This document shows, piece by piece, positions 1 through 8,837 of a stretch of 64,000 bases of DNA. Position 1 is the stretch's first letter; each line of letters opens with the position of its first letter. Below the pieces are notes generated by a model. It was given only the letters and a program-made list of their open reading frames with translations, did not search any database and was not told the DNA's origin. The DNA is from Collimonas pratensis (GTDB lineage Bacteria > Pseudomonadota > Gammaproteobacteria > Burkholderiales > Burkholderiaceae_D). The translations under genes and the position numbers were made by a program. The DNA is taken from contig NZ_CP013234.1 in the NCBI RefSeq assembly GCF_001584185.1, forward strand, positions 2,232,001 to 2,296,000, in the 5' to 3' direction.

Positions 1-308
1 TGCGGGCGTCGATCCCGCTACTTCGTGGAAGCTGTGATTTTATCCCCTACCTATTTGCAGCCCGGACCGACTGACGAAGAATGTCACCCGCATGACCTTC
101 TTGGTCAGCATCGCGGCATGCGCCTGATGTGTTGGCCTGCGATGCAGGCGCTGTAGCTAGCGGTTGGACAGGCCGGGGAGCCTTCGACTTGCCATGGTGC
201 GGTGGCACGATGTTTGCGATATCACCGCAAATCCGTGCGCGTGTTTCATTTCGAAGCCCGCGATACGGCGTGAACCCAGGTTCGCGCATCTACAGCAAAG
301 ACTAAACA
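1..308. other. Leading intergenic stretch
   Basis: No convincing gene is seen here. Reading frames on both strands are short and overlap the start of the next gene in the wrong frame. The first bases form a short GCGGG/CCCGC stem resembling a tRNA T-arm, but the loop does not match the TTCRA consensus and no CCA end follows. The stretch probably holds the upstream region of the lipoprotein gene at 309, but I could not pick a promoter with confidence. Confidence 0.5.
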
Positions 309-1883
309 ATGTCCTCAACAATGATTTCTCCGGCATCGCCGCGCCGGATCCTTCCGTTCGTACTGCCGTTGCTGCTGTCGCTGCCTGTGCTGCTTGCAGC
401 CTGCGGCGGCGGTTCCTCCGATTCCTCGGCCAGCCAGGCCTCGCCATCGACTGCGGCGCCAGCCGCGACTCCGCCAAGCACCACAACACCGGCGACCTCA
501 CCGGTCGCGGCTCCAGCATCGGTGCCGGTCGCGGATTTTAATATCGCAAGCCAGGTGGTCGCGACCGGCGCCACCGGCAAGATTTTTGGCCTCAAGGCCA
601 ATTTTTTCAACGACGGCCTGATTCCGCCGAGCCCGATGTCGAACTACGGCTTTCCCAATCCGATCATCCCGGTGCTCAATGCGGACGGCAGTCTGGATGT
701 GGCCTGGCTGGATTATTCCGGCGCGACGCAGTCGTCGGTGTCCGGCCTGGGAACGCCAGGCACGATCAGCATCACCCACGTCAATCCTGACCTGAGTGCC
801 GGCGCCACCACGGCAACCAGCCTGCGCTCGTACAAGCTGCTAGGCTTTACCAAGGATGCCAGCGGCGCCTTCTATGTCGCCTATAACGTCGACCATCCGT
901 ACCGCAATACGGTCGCGGGCGACGTCAACAACGTCAATGGCAACGAACTGCATATCGCCAAGGCATCCAGCGCCAGTTTTGCGGCGAAGGCCTGGGATAC
1001 CCTGGTGTTCGGCAATCAGGACAACAGCAAGGACAAGAGCAAGGGCAACCCCGGCACGGCAGGGGGCGGCGTCTTGAGCTACGACGCAGTGAACCAGAAG
1101 CTGGTGCTGTATGTGGCGCACCAGATGGCGTGGGGTGATAACGGCACGCGTCACCAGGCCGGTTATTTCCGCTATTTCGATGGCGTTACCGGCAGCGTGG
1201 TGGCGCCTGCCGGCAATGCGATGAACATGGGATCGGCCTGGTTCTATTCGCACAATTTCAACCAGCGCCTGCTGATCGACAACGGCACCGCTTACACATT
1301 GGCGCATGGCGACGCCTACCCGCGTCAGCTGGGATTTTCGGCGCGCACGCTGGCAGGCTATCTCGGCAAAGACAACACTGTTTTCGATAAGCCTTACCAA
1401 GCTGTCGACGGCGCCGAGGGCGACAACACTACCAACGCCGAGACCGGCCAGTTCATCAAGCTGAGCAGCGGTGATTTCGCGATGGTCCATGCGACATCGC
1501 AGGGCCGTGCGGCGCGCGACGTGCGGATCAGCCTGGTCAGCGGCGCCGACGGTAGCGTACGCTCAAGTGCCTGGCTGACCAGCAACGCCGCCAACACGCA
1601 AGCCATCATGCCCAAGCTGGAAGCTTACGGCAGCGGCTTTGTGGTGTCCTACGGTTTGTGGAATTCGAGCAATCGCACCAACCGCGCGATCGAGTGGCAT
1701 TTCATGCAGCTCGACGCCAGCCTGAATCCGCTGCTGCTGTCGAATCCAGTGGCCGGTATCGAATTCGTCGCCGATCTGCCGCTGCTGCGCTTCACGGCCG
1801 GCCCTAACGCCGGCCGGGTGGGCTGGGTTTCCGGCAATGACAGCGGGACCTTGAGCGTAAACCTGGTGCCCGCTGCGCACTAA
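309..1883 (+). CDS. Lipoprotein of unknown function
   Basis: This 524-residue protein opens with an arginine pair, a leucine-rich hydrophobic stretch and the lipobox LLAAC at about residues 28-32, so it should be an envelope lipoprotein. A Ser/Thr/Ala/Pro-rich linker of about 50 residues follows. The remainder (about 75-524) is rich in Gly, Asn, Ser and aromatic residues, with repeated strand-like segments such as LDVAWLDYSG and KLVLYVAHQM, which suggests a beta-propeller-like fold, though I recognise no family. An ATG four codons downstream (321) is an alternative start; neither has a strong ribosome binding site. The gene stands alone, tail to tail with the GntR gene. Being a lipoprotein is well supported; the function is unknown. 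Confidence 0.8.
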   Translation: MSSTMISPASPRRILPFVLPLLLSLPVLLAACGGGSSDSSASQASPSTAAPAATPPSTTTPATSPVAAPASVPVADFNIASQVVATGATGKIFGLKANFFNDGLIPPSPMSNYGFPNPIIPVLNADGSLDVAWLDYSGATQSSVSGLGTPGTISITHVNPDLSAGATTATSLRSYKLLGFTKDASGAFYVAYNVDHPYRNTVAGDVNNVNGNELHIAKASSASFAAKAWDTLVFGNQDNSKDKSKGNPGTAGGGVLSYDAVNQKLVLYVAHQMAWGDNGTRHQAGYFRYFDGVTGSVVAPAGNAMNMGSAWFYSHNFNQRLLIDNGTAYTLAHGDAYPRQLGFSARTLAGYLGKDNTVFDKPYQAVDGAEGDNTTNAETGQFIKLSSGDFAMVHATSQGRAARDVRISLVSGADGSVRSSAWLTSNAANTQAIMPKLEAYGSGFVVSYGLWNSSNRTNRAIEWHFMQLDASLNPLLLSNPVAGIEFVADLPLLRFTAGPNAGRVGWVSGNDSGTLSVNLVPAAH

Positions 1884-1972
1884 GCAGAAAGCATGGGACA
1901 GGGCGGCACAAGCCGCGCTGTTCCACTCGGCTGCCTGAGCCGCTGCGGCCATGTCGCTGCCGGCAGCGGTGT

Positions 1973-2662
1973 TCAGTTATAGGTGTACTGCGGCTCCGGC
2001 ATGGCAGTCAGCTGCTGCAGCGAAGCGATCAGGTCGGCGAAGCGCTGGCCTTGCACCGTGACATGCTGGCGCAGCAGGTCGGCGGTCTGGTCGCTGTTGC
2101 CGGCGATGATGGCTTGCACCACGCCGTCATGCTCCTGGTAAGAGACATTGAGGCGGTCGCGCACCCGCAGTTGCAGCCGCCGGTAGGGCCGCAGGCGGCG
2201 CTGCAGCGAACGCGCCTGGGTCACCAGGAAAGCATTGTGACTGCCTTCATAGATGGCGTCATGGAAGGCTTCATTCTTGTAGAAATAGCTGTCCGGATCG
2301 TGCGCATCGCGCGCTTCCATGCATGCCTGGTGCGCCGCCAGCAGGTGCGCATGCTCCTCGCTGGACATGCGGCGCGCCGCCAGGCGCCCGCACATCGCTT
2401 CCAGTTCTGCCATCACTTCAAACATTTCTATCAGCTGGCGCGGGCCGATTTCGGCGACCACCGTGCCGCGCCGCGGCCGTGTCACGACGATGCCCATGGA
2501 AGCCAGCTGGATCAAGGCTTCGCGCACCGGCGTGCGGGACACGCCGAACTTGATAGCGAGGTCGGTTTCATCAAGATGCTGCCCCGGGCGAAACTCACCA
2601 ACTGCGATCATCTCCTCGATGGTTTCGCGTAGCGATTCCGAGCGATTTTTTGTTGTGAGCAT
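1973..2662 (-). CDS. GntR-family (FCD) repressor, MdcY/MatR-like
   Basis: A 229-residue regulator with an N-terminal winged helix-turn-helix (about residues 8-75, with FGVSRTPVREALIQLASMGIV typical of the FadR subfamily) and an all-helical FCD ligand-binding domain (about 85-215). It is divergent from the TRAP transporter/malonate decarboxylase operon. In Acinetobacter (MdcY) and rhizobia (MatR), GntR proteins of this type repress malonate genes through TTGTATACAA-like operators. A close match, GTGTATACAA, lies at 2875-2884 just behind the operon promoter. I infer that this is the local malonate-responsive repressor; the ligand is not visible in the sequence. The GntR/FCD assignment is firm, the regulon inferred. 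Confidence 0.9.
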   Translation of the reverse strand: MLTTKNRSESLRETIEEMIAVGEFRPGQHLDETDLAIKFGVSRTPVREALIQLASMGIVVTRPRRGTVVAEIGPRQLIEMFEVMAELEAMCGRLAARRMSSEEHAHLLAAHQACMEARDAHDPDSYFYKNEAFHDAIYEGSHNAFLVTQARSLQRRLRPYRRLQLRVRDRLNVSYQEHDGVVQAIIAGNSDQTADLLRQHVTVQGQRFADLIASLQQLTAMPEPQYTYN

Positions 2663-2685
2663 AATTTGACCGTTTCTGGGATAAA

Positions 2686-2809
2686 GGCCCCGTTAGGGAG
2701 TAAGTTGAACATTTGTGCTGGCCGTAGCTGGCGCACTGCAAGCGGTGGGCGCCTTGCATCGCATCCAGCTACAGCCGCCCAAATGCTCAACTTACTCCCT
2801 AATGGGACC
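2686..2809. repeat. MITE-like long imperfect palindrome
   Basis: Two arms of about 45 bp (2686-2731 and 2765-2809) are inverted copies of each other with roughly 85 to 90 percent identity, separated by about 33 bp that are themselves partly self-complementary. The core TTAGGGAGTAAGTTGA occurs in both arms. No transposase is encoded and I see no clear target duplication. It lies between the GntR start and the operon promoter, so a transcript would fold into a long hairpin in the repressor leader. It could be a miniature inverted-repeat element or a bidirectional terminator/insulator. Confidence 0.65.
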
Positions 2810-2846
2810 GTGTATTCGAGATTTGATTGTAAGGCGTATTTATTCG

Positions 2847-2885
2847 TTGACATACAAATGTTTTATGGAATACTGTGTATACAAG
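2847..2885 (+). promoter_or_regulatory. Malonate operon promoter and GntR operator
   Basis: A perfect -35 box TTGACA (2847-2852) is followed after 18 bp by TACTGT (2871-2876) as a possible -10. The palindrome TGTATACA (2876-2883), inside GTGTATACAA, overlaps and follows the -10 box, a classic repressor position. It matches in all but one base the TTGTATACAA-type operator known for MdcY and MatR GntR regulators. A second inverted repeat, ATGTA-N7-TACAT, lies at 2889-2905. The promoter is 98 bp ahead of the dctP start. Confidence 0.6.
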
Positions 2886-2982
2886 GAAATGTAATAAGAA
2901 TACATAACATCTATCTTCAGCAATAACCGCATGAAATATAGCTAAAATTGTATCGATAGTTTTTCCACCGAGGAGAGGGGAT

Positions 2983-4002
2983 ATGTCTTTAATCAGCAGA
3001 AGGACGGTGCTGGGCGCGCTTGCGAGCACACCGTTCTGGTCCATGTCGTCAGTCTGGGCGCAATCCAGCGCCCTTAAAATTTCCCACCAGTTCCCCGGCG
3101 GCAGCATCAGCGAAGGCGACTTCCGCGATCGCCTGACCCGCATGTTTGCCGCAGAAGTCAGCAAACGCACCAACGGCAGCCTGAAGTTCGAGATTTATCC
3201 AGGCTCTTCGCTGATGAAGACCAACTCCCAGTTCTCCGCGCTGCGCAAGGGCGCGCTGGATTTTTCGCTGGTGCCGCTCAATTACGCCGGCGGCGAAGTG
3301 CCGGAAGTAAACATCGGCCTGATGCCCGGCCTGGTGACATCCTACGAGCAGGGCGCGGCCTGGAAGAATGCGGAAGTCGGCAAGGAATTGGCGCGCATCC
3401 TGCTGGAAAAGGGCGTCATCATCGTCAGCTGGATCTGGCAGGCCGGCGGTGTTGCTTCGCGCACCAAGCCGATTGTCGATCCTTCCGATGTCAAGGGACT
3501 GAAGGTGCGCGGCGGCTCACGCGAGATGGATATGATCCTGAAGGAAGCCGGCGCCGCCGTCGTGACGCTGCCGTCCAATGAAATCTATGCAGCGATGCAG
3601 ACCGGCGCGATGGACGCCGCCATGACATCGTCGACTTCGCTGATTTCCTTCCGCCTGGAAGAAGTCTCGAAGAGCCTGACCAGCGGCCGCGACAAGGCTT
3701 ACTGGTACATGCTGGAGCCCTTGATGATTTCCAAGGCCACCTTCGATCGCCTGACCAAAGAACAGCAGGCGGCGGTGATGGCAGTGGGCGCCGACATGGA
3801 AAAATTTGCCGAGAGCGCAGCACGGCTCGACGATTCCGGCGTCGCCGCGGTGTATATGAAGGCCGGCGCCAAGGTGGTCGATCTGAACGCCGCTACCGTC
3901 AAGAAATGGCAAGACATTGCACGCAACACCGCCTGGAAAGACTACGCAGCAAGGAACGAGAATTCCGCCAAGCTGCTGAAACTGGCTGAGAAACTGCTAT
4001 GA
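2983..4002 (+). CDS. dctP: TRAP transporter solute-binding protein (DctP family)
   Basis: A 339-residue periplasmic binding protein of a tripartite ATP-independent (TRAP) transporter. The signal sequence carries SRRTVLG, resembling a twin-arginine motif, and ends near VWA-Q (about residue 26). Typical DctP features follow: LKISHQFPGG at the mature start, the VKGLKVRGG segment (about 169-177) containing the arginine that usually binds the ligand carboxylate, and LPSNEIYAAMQTGAMDAA (about 196-213). The start has a strong ribosome binding site (GAGGAGAGGGG). The gene heads an operon with dctQ, dctM and the mdc genes, so malonate is the likely substrate. TRAP systems replace the MdcL/MdcM or MadL/MadM carriers in some malonate users. 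Substrate assignment rests on context. Confidence 0.9.
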   Translation: MSLISRRTVLGALASTPFWSMSSVWAQSSALKISHQFPGGSISEGDFRDRLTRMFAAEVSKRTNGSLKFEIYPGSSLMKTNSQFSALRKGALDFSLVPLNYAGGEVPEVNIGLMPGLVTSYEQGAAWKNAEVGKELARILLEKGVIIVSWIWQAGGVASRTKPIVDPSDVKGLKVRGGSREMDMILKEAGAAVVTLPSNEIYAAMQTGAMDAAMTSSTSLISFRLEEVSKSLTSGRDKAYWYMLEPLMISKATFDRLTKEQQAAVMAVGADMEKFAESAARLDDSGVAAVYMKAGAKVVDLNAATVKKWQDIARNTAWKDYAARNENSAKLLKLAEKLL

Positions 4003-4583
4003 GCCACGGCTTCGATGCGAAGCCGACTGCTGGAAAACTGCCTGCCACGCCGGATAATCCGGTGGTGGCAGTCTTGGCCGGCGTCCTTGACCGCTTCAAC
4101 AAATTTGCCCTTTACCTGTCGATGGTAGCGCTAATGCTGACGGCGCTGATCATGACTTACTCGGTGGTGGCGCGTTATTTTTTCCATACGCCGACCGACT
4201 GGCAGGACGACGCTACCGTCTTCATGCTGGTCGGCGTGATCTTCCTGTGTGCTGGCTATGCGCAGTCGTATCGCGGCCATATCGGCATCGAAGCGCTGTC
4301 CTCGATCTTGCCGGCCTCGGTGAATGCCGTGCGGCTGCTGCTGGTCGATGTGGTGTCTTTCCTGTTCTGTGCTTTCTTTTCGTGGAAGTCATGGGCGCTG
4401 TTCCATGAAGCCTGGTCGGAAGGCCAGACTACCTCGTCCACATTCGCACCGCCGCTGTGGATTCCCTATTCATTGATGGCGCTCGGCATGACCGTGCTGA
4501 CTTTGCAGATCCTGTTGCAGGTGCTGACGCGCCTGACCGAACGCAAGCCTGCCGCCAACCAACAAACTGTCACGGGAGTGTAA
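3999..4583 (+). CDS. dctQ: TRAP transporter small membrane subunit (DctQ family)
   Basis: A 194-residue inner-membrane protein with four hydrophobic segments (about residues 38-60, 75-95, 110-130, 150-175), the usual DctQ layout. DctQ bridges the periplasmic binding protein and the large DctM permease. It overlaps dctP by 4 bp (ATGA), and its stop shares one base with the dctM start (TAATG), so the three are translationally coupled. The conserved PTDWQDD stretch after the first helix pair agrees with the family. The N-terminal 30 residues are an extra cytoplasmic tail. Confidence 0.9.
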   Translation: MSHGFDAKPTAGKLPATPDNPVVAVLAGVLDRFNKFALYLSMVALMLTALIMTYSVVARYFFHTPTDWQDDATVFMLVGVIFLCAGYAQSYRGHIGIEALSSILPASVNAVRLLLVDVVSFLFCAFFSWKSWALFHEAWSEGQTTSSTFAPPLWIPYSLMALGMTVLTLQILLQVLTRLTERKPAANQQTVTGV

Positions 4584-5932
4584 TGAGTCCGCTTGCCCTT
4601 GGTGCCCTGTATGGCATCGTCACGATTGTCGTGATGTGTTCCGGCATGCCGATTGCGTTTGCGCTCGGCGTGGTCGCTACCGGTTTCATGTACTTCTTCA
4701 TGCCGGCTTCTTCGTTGGATACGGTGACCCAGAACGTTTATGAGGAAATCGCCTCGGTTACCTTGCTGTCGATTCCGCTGTTCATCCTGAAAGGGGCGGC
4801 CATCGGCAAATCGCCGGCCGGGCGCGACCTGTATTCGGCGATCCACGCCTGGCTGAGCCGGGTTCCGGGCGGGCTGGGTATCGCCAATGTCTTTGCCTGC
4901 GCCTTGTTTGCAGCGATGGCGGGCTCTTCGCCGGCGACCTGTTCGGCGATCGGCTCGGCCGGAATTCCAGAGATGCGCCGGCGTGGCTATTCGCCTGGTT
5001 TCGCGGCCGGCATCATCGCCGCCGGCGGCACCCTGGGCATCCTGTTGCCGCCGTCGATCACCATGATCTTGTATGCGGTGGCGTCGGAACAATCGCTGGG
5101 CCGGCTGTTCCTGGCCGGTATCGGCCCCGGCATCCTGCTAGTGTTCATGTTCGCCGGCTACGCGGTCTACCGCGCCCGCAAGGAATACCGCCTGGCGCAC
5201 GAGATCTACCGCCAGGGCGGCATCAAGTCGGCCTATCTGGATGATGAGCATTTCACCTTTGCGCAAAAGATCGAGATGCTGCCGCGCGTGCTGCCGTTTC
5301 TGATCCTGCTGATCGGCGTCATGATTGCGCTCTACGGCGGCTTTGCCACGCCGTCGGAAACCGCCGGCCTCGGCGCCTTGCTGGCGATCGTGCTGATCGC
5401 CGTGGTGTACCGCATGTGGCGCCCGCGCGACCTGATGCCGTTCCTGAATTCGACCATCAAGGAATCCTGCATGCTGCTGCTGATCATCGGCATGTCGCTG
5501 CTGTATTCGTATGTGATGAGCTACCTGCACATCAGCCAGTCGGCAGCGCAATGGGTGGTTGCCTTGCATTTGTCGAAGTGGCTGCTGCTGGCGGTGATCT
5601 TGCTGATGGTGATCGTGCTCGGCTTCTTCCTGCCGCCGGTGTCGATCATCCTGATGACCGCGCCGATCATCCTGCCGCCGCTGCGCGAAGCTGGCTTCGA
5701 CCTGATCTGGTTCGGCGTGGTGATGACGGTGGTGATGGAAATGGGGCTGATCCATCCTCCGGTGGGCTTGAACCTGTTCGTGATCAAGAATATTGCGCCC
5801 GACATTCCGCTCGGCGATGTGATTAAAGGCACGCTGCCGTTCTTGCTGCTGATGTTTGCGGCGATCATCTTGCTTTGCCTGTTTCCCGGCATCGTCACCG
5901 GCTTGCCGGATATCCTGATGGGAGCGCGTTAA
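4583..5932 (+). CDS. dctM: TRAP transporter large permease (DctM family)
   Basis: A 449-residue permease with about twelve hydrophobic segments. The start is the ATG at 4583, overlapping the dctQ stop; a longer frame from 4457 would add 42 polar residues that do not fit the family. Family landmarks include MAGSSPATCSAIGSAGIPEM (about 112-131), GTLGILLPPSI, YGGFATPSETAGLGAL (about 250-265) and GLIHPPVGLNLFVI near the C-terminus. It should import the ligand with sodium, working with dctP and dctQ; malonate is inferred from the mdc genes that begin one base after its stop. Confidence 0.93.
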   Translation: MSPLALGALYGIVTIVVMCSGMPIAFALGVVATGFMYFFMPASSLDTVTQNVYEEIASVTLLSIPLFILKGAAIGKSPAGRDLYSAIHAWLSRVPGGLGIANVFACALFAAMAGSSPATCSAIGSAGIPEMRRRGYSPGFAAGIIAAGGTLGILLPPSITMILYAVASEQSLGRLFLAGIGPGILLVFMFAGYAVYRARKEYRLAHEIYRQGGIKSAYLDDEHFTFAQKIEMLPRVLPFLILLIGVMIALYGGFATPSETAGLGALLAIVLIAVVYRMWRPRDLMPFLNSTIKESCMLLLIIGMSLLYSYVMSYLHISQSAAQWVVALHLSKWLLLAVILLMVIVLGFFLPPVSIILMTAPIILPPLREAGFDLIWFGVVMTVVMEMGLIHPPVGLNLFVIKNIAPDIPLGDVIKGTLPFLLLMFAAIILLCLFPGIVTGLPDILMGAR

Positions 5933-5933
5933 C

Positions 5934-7595
5934 ATGGACGGCCGCCGCTGGGACCTGCGTAACACGAACCGTGAGCAGCGCCTGCGGCGCGCCGCCGAGA
6001 CGCTCGGCAGCGGCTGCCAGGGCAAAGTGGTGGAAACCGGGCGCATCCAGGACCTGCTGTACAGCGTGCTGGAAGCCGGCGATAAAGTCTGCCTGGAAGG
6101 GAACAACCAGAAGCAGGCCGATTTCCTCGCCAAGGCGCTAGCCAAGCTGGATCCGGCGCGCGTCAGCGGCTTGCACATGCTGCTGTCGGTGCTGGCTTTA
6201 CCGGAACATCTGGATATTTTTGAAAGCGGCGTCGCCGCGCGCCTGGATTTTTCCTTTTCCGGGCCGCAGGCAGGCCGCTTGGCCGGGCTGGTGGCGGCCG
6301 GCAAGCTGAATATCGGCGCCATCCATACCTATCTTGAACTGTTCGGCCGCTACTTCGTCGACCTGACGCCGCGCGTGGCGCTGGTGGCGGCGCAGGCGGC
6401 CGACCGTCACGGCAACCTGTACACCGGGCCGAATACCGAAGACACGCCGGCAATCGTTGAAGCCACCGCCTTCAGCGGCGGCATCGTGATCGCCCAGGTC
6501 AATGAAATCGTCGATGTCCTGCCGCGCGTCGATATCCCGGCGGACTGGGTCGGTTTCGTGGTGCAGGCGCCGACGCCGCACTATATCGAGCCGCTCTTCA
6601 CGCGCGATCCGGCGCAGATTTCCGACATCCAGGTGTTGATGGCGATGATGGCCATCAAGGGCATCTACGCCGAGTATGAAATCCAGCGCCTCAACCATGG
6701 CATCGGCTTTGATACCGCAGCGATCGAACTGCTGCTGCCGACCTATGCCGCCTCGCTGGGCCTGAAGGGCAAGATCTGCCAGCACTGGGCGCTCAATCCG
6801 CATCCAGCGCTGATCCCGGCGATCGAAGCCGGCTTTGTCGAATCGATCCATTCCTTCGGTTCCGAACTGGGCATGGAAGACTACATCCGGGCTCGCTCTG
6901 ACATTTTCTTTGTCGGCACCGACGGCTCGATGCGCAGCAACCGCGCCTTCAGCCAGATGGCCGGTCACTATGCCTGCGACATGTTCATCGGCTCCACCTT
7001 GCAGATCGATTTGCAGGGTAATTCGTCGACGGCGACGGCCGGCCGCATCGCCGGTTTCGGCGGCGCCCCCAACATGGGCGCCGATGCGCGCGGGCGGCGC
7101 CACGTCAGCCCGGCCTGGCTGAAAGCCGGCAAGCAGGCGCGCGACGGCAGGAATCTGATCCCGCGCGGGCAAAAATTGGTGGTGCAGATGGTCGAGACCT
7201 TCCGCGAACACATGCAGCCGGCCTTCGTCGACAAGCTGGATGCCTGGGAACTGGCCGAGCAGGCTGGCATGGCGATTCCGCCGGTGATGATCTATGGTGA
7301 AGACGTCAGCCACATCCTGACTGAAGAAGGGCTGGCCAACCTGCTGCTGTGCCGTAACGACGAAGAACGCGAGCAAGCCGTGCGCGGCGTCGCCGGCTAT
7401 ACCGCCATCGGCCTGGGGCGCGACAAGCGCATGGTCGAGAACCTGCGCGACCGCGGCATCATCCAGCGTCCCGAAGACCTGGGTATCGACAAGCGGCTGG
7501 CCACGCGCGACCTGCTGGCGGCCAAGAACATGAAAGACCTGGTGCGCGCGTCGGGCGGCTTGTACCGGCCGCCGAAGCGTTTCAGGAACTGGTGA
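5934..7595 (+). CDS. mdcA: Malonate decarboxylase alpha subunit (acetyl-ACP:malonate ACP transferase)
   Basis: A 553-residue protein of the expected MdcA length. MdcA exchanges acetate for malonate on the acyl carrier protein, giving malonyl-S-ACP and acetate. Recognisable stretches include the N-terminal MDGRRWDLRN, KVCLEGNNQKQADFLAKAL (about 48-66) and the long central run around SFGSELGMEDYIRARSD (about 309-325). It begins one base after the dctM stop and is followed after 31 bp by mdcC. The order A-C-D-E-G-B-H is typical of proteobacterial mdc operons. Assignment is firm from similarity and context together. Confidence 0.95.
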   Translation: MDGRRWDLRNTNREQRLRRAAETLGSGCQGKVVETGRIQDLLYSVLEAGDKVCLEGNNQKQADFLAKALAKLDPARVSGLHMLLSVLALPEHLDIFESGVAARLDFSFSGPQAGRLAGLVAAGKLNIGAIHTYLELFGRYFVDLTPRVALVAAQAADRHGNLYTGPNTEDTPAIVEATAFSGGIVIAQVNEIVDVLPRVDIPADWVGFVVQAPTPHYIEPLFTRDPAQISDIQVLMAMMAIKGIYAEYEIQRLNHGIGFDTAAIELLLPTYAASLGLKGKICQHWALNPHPALIPAIEAGFVESIHSFGSELGMEDYIRARSDIFFVGTDGSMRSNRAFSQMAGHYACDMFIGSTLQIDLQGNSSTATAGRIAGFGGAPNMGADARGRRHVSPAWLKAGKQARDGRNLIPRGQKLVVQMVETFREHMQPAFVDKLDAWELAEQAGMAIPPVMIYGEDVSHILTEEGLANLLLCRNDEEREQAVRGVAGYTAIGLGRDKRMVENLRDRGIIQRPEDLGIDKRLATRDLLAAKNMKDLVRASGGLYRPPKRFRNW

Positions 7596-7626
7596 AGCGA
7601 ATTGCTGAAAGCGATAGGGCGTTGCA

Positions 7627-7941
7627 ATGGAAACCTTGAATTTTCGTTTTGAACATGGCCAGCGACAGCTGCCCGCGACTGCGCAGCTGTCGGGCGTGGT
7701 CAGTTCCGGCAACCTGGAAGTGCTGATCGAAGCGGCGCCGCTGAACGGCGCCTGCACCATTGAAATCAGGACCGCCGCGCGCGGATTCGGCAAGATCTGG
7801 CAAGCGGTGCTGGGCGATTTCCAGCAGCGCTGGCAGCTGGCCGATGCGCGCATCGCCATCAACGACATGGGCGCCACGCCGGCGGTCGTCAGCCTGCGCC
7901 TGGACCAGGCGGTGGAAGCGGCGCTGGGAGGAAAGCCATGA
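7627..7941 (+). CDS. mdcC: Malonate decarboxylase acyl carrier protein (delta subunit)
   Basis: A 104-residue acyl carrier protein. It lacks the DSL motif of ordinary ACPs and instead shows GVVSSGNLEVL (residues 23-33). In MdcC proteins the serine of this motif, here probably Ser27, carries the 2'-(5''-phosphoribosyl)-3'-dephospho-CoA group attached by MdcG. The malonyl and acetyl groups cycle on that cofactor. The gene overlaps mdcD by 4 bp. Confidence 0.95.
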   Translation: METLNFRFEHGQRQLPATAQLSGVVSSGNLEVLIEAAPLNGACTIEIRTAARGFGKIWQAVLGDFQQRWQLADARIAINDMGATPAVVSLRLDQAVEAALGGKP

Positions 7942-8837
7942 ACAGTTACCTAGAAGCGCATGCGCGCGAGCGCCTGGATGCGGTACTCGACCCAGGCAGT
8001 TTCCGTGAATTCCTGCCGCCCTCGCTGCGCATCGTCAGCCCGCATCTGGGCCAGTTGGATGCACCGGTGTCGTTTGATGATGGCGTCGCGATAGGCGCCG
8101 GCAAGCTGTTTGGCGAGCCAATACTGGTGGCGGCGCAAGAGGGCGGCTTCATGGGCGGCGCCGTGGGCGAGGTGCATGGCGCCAAGCTGACCGGCCTGCT
8201 GCAGCGTGCGCTGCGGGAGCGTCCGTATGCGGTTTTGCTGCTGCTGGAAAGCGGCGGCGTGCGCCTGCATGAAGCCAATGCCGGCCTCATCGCCGTCTCC
8301 GAAGTGATGCGCGCCTTGTTGGAAGTGCGCGCCGCCGGCATCCCGGTGATCGTGCTGGTGGGCGGCTCCAACGGCTGTTTCGGCGGCATGGGCATCGTCG
8401 CCTGCTGCGCCAATGCAATCGTCATGTCAGAAGAAGGGCGGCTGGCGATGTCCGGGCCGGAAGTGATAGAAACCGCTAACGGCGTCGAAGAATTCGATGC
8501 GCGCGACCGCGCACTGGTGTGGCGCACTACCGGCGGCAAGCATCGCTACCTGCTGGGCGATTGCCAGATGCTGGTGGCCGACGACAGCGCCGCATTCCGG
8601 CAAGCCGCCTTTGAGCTGATGCAGGAATGCCATGCCGCAGCAGCGACCATTTCCTTGACGCTGGAAGCGCTGGAAGCCGAACAACAATTTTTGCAGGACC
8701 GCGTTGATGACTTCGGCGCCGCCGTCGATCCGCTCGACATCTGGCAGAAAATCGGCCTCGCCGATGCCGCCAATCTCCCCATGCTGGAAGCCGACGCCTT
8801 TGTCGCCGCTACCGCGCAACTGCGACGGAGGCCTTGA
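7938..8837 (+). CDS. mdcD: Malonate decarboxylase beta subunit
   Basis: A 299-residue carboxyltransferase-fold subunit. Together with MdcE it decarboxylates malonyl-S-ACP to acetyl-S-ACP without biotin. The crotonase-like core shows LLLLESGGVRLHEANAGL (about 98-115) and GGSNGCFGGMGIVA (about 142-155), glycine-rich stretches that form the oxyanion hole in this family, then MSGPEVIE. The start overlaps the mdcC stop by 4 bp, with GGAGG just upstream. The stop abuts the mdcE start directly, which agrees with an obligate beta/gamma pair. Confidence 0.95.
   Translation: MNSYLEAHARERLDAVLDPGSFREFLPPSLRIVSPHLGQLDAPVSFDDGVAIGAGKLFGEPILVAAQEGGFMGGAVGEVHGAKLTGLLQRALRERPYAVLLLLESGGVRLHEANAGLIAVSEVMRALLEVRAAGIPVIVLVGGSNGCFGGMGIVACCANAIVMSEEGRLAMSGPEVIETANGVEEFDARDRALVWRTTGGKHRYLLGDCQMLVADDSAAFRQAAFELMQECHAAAATISLTLEALEAEQQFLQDRVDDFGAAVDPLDIWQKIGLADAANLPMLEADAFVAATAQLRRRP

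Noticed and set aside
1..40. Possible tRNA 3' end at the window edge
   Set aside because: The GCGGG/CCCGC stem resembles a T-arm, but the loop lacks TTCRA, no CCA follows and the rest of the gene would be outside the window.
2666..2926. Small proteins encoded across the palindrome at 2.7 kb
   Set aside because: The frames on both strands give mirror-like peptides because the DNA is an inverted repeat; neither has a ribosome binding site.
4457..4582. Upstream extension of DctM
   Set aside because: The extra 42 residues are polar and out of character; the ATG at 4583 overlaps the dctQ stop, as is usual for this gene pair.
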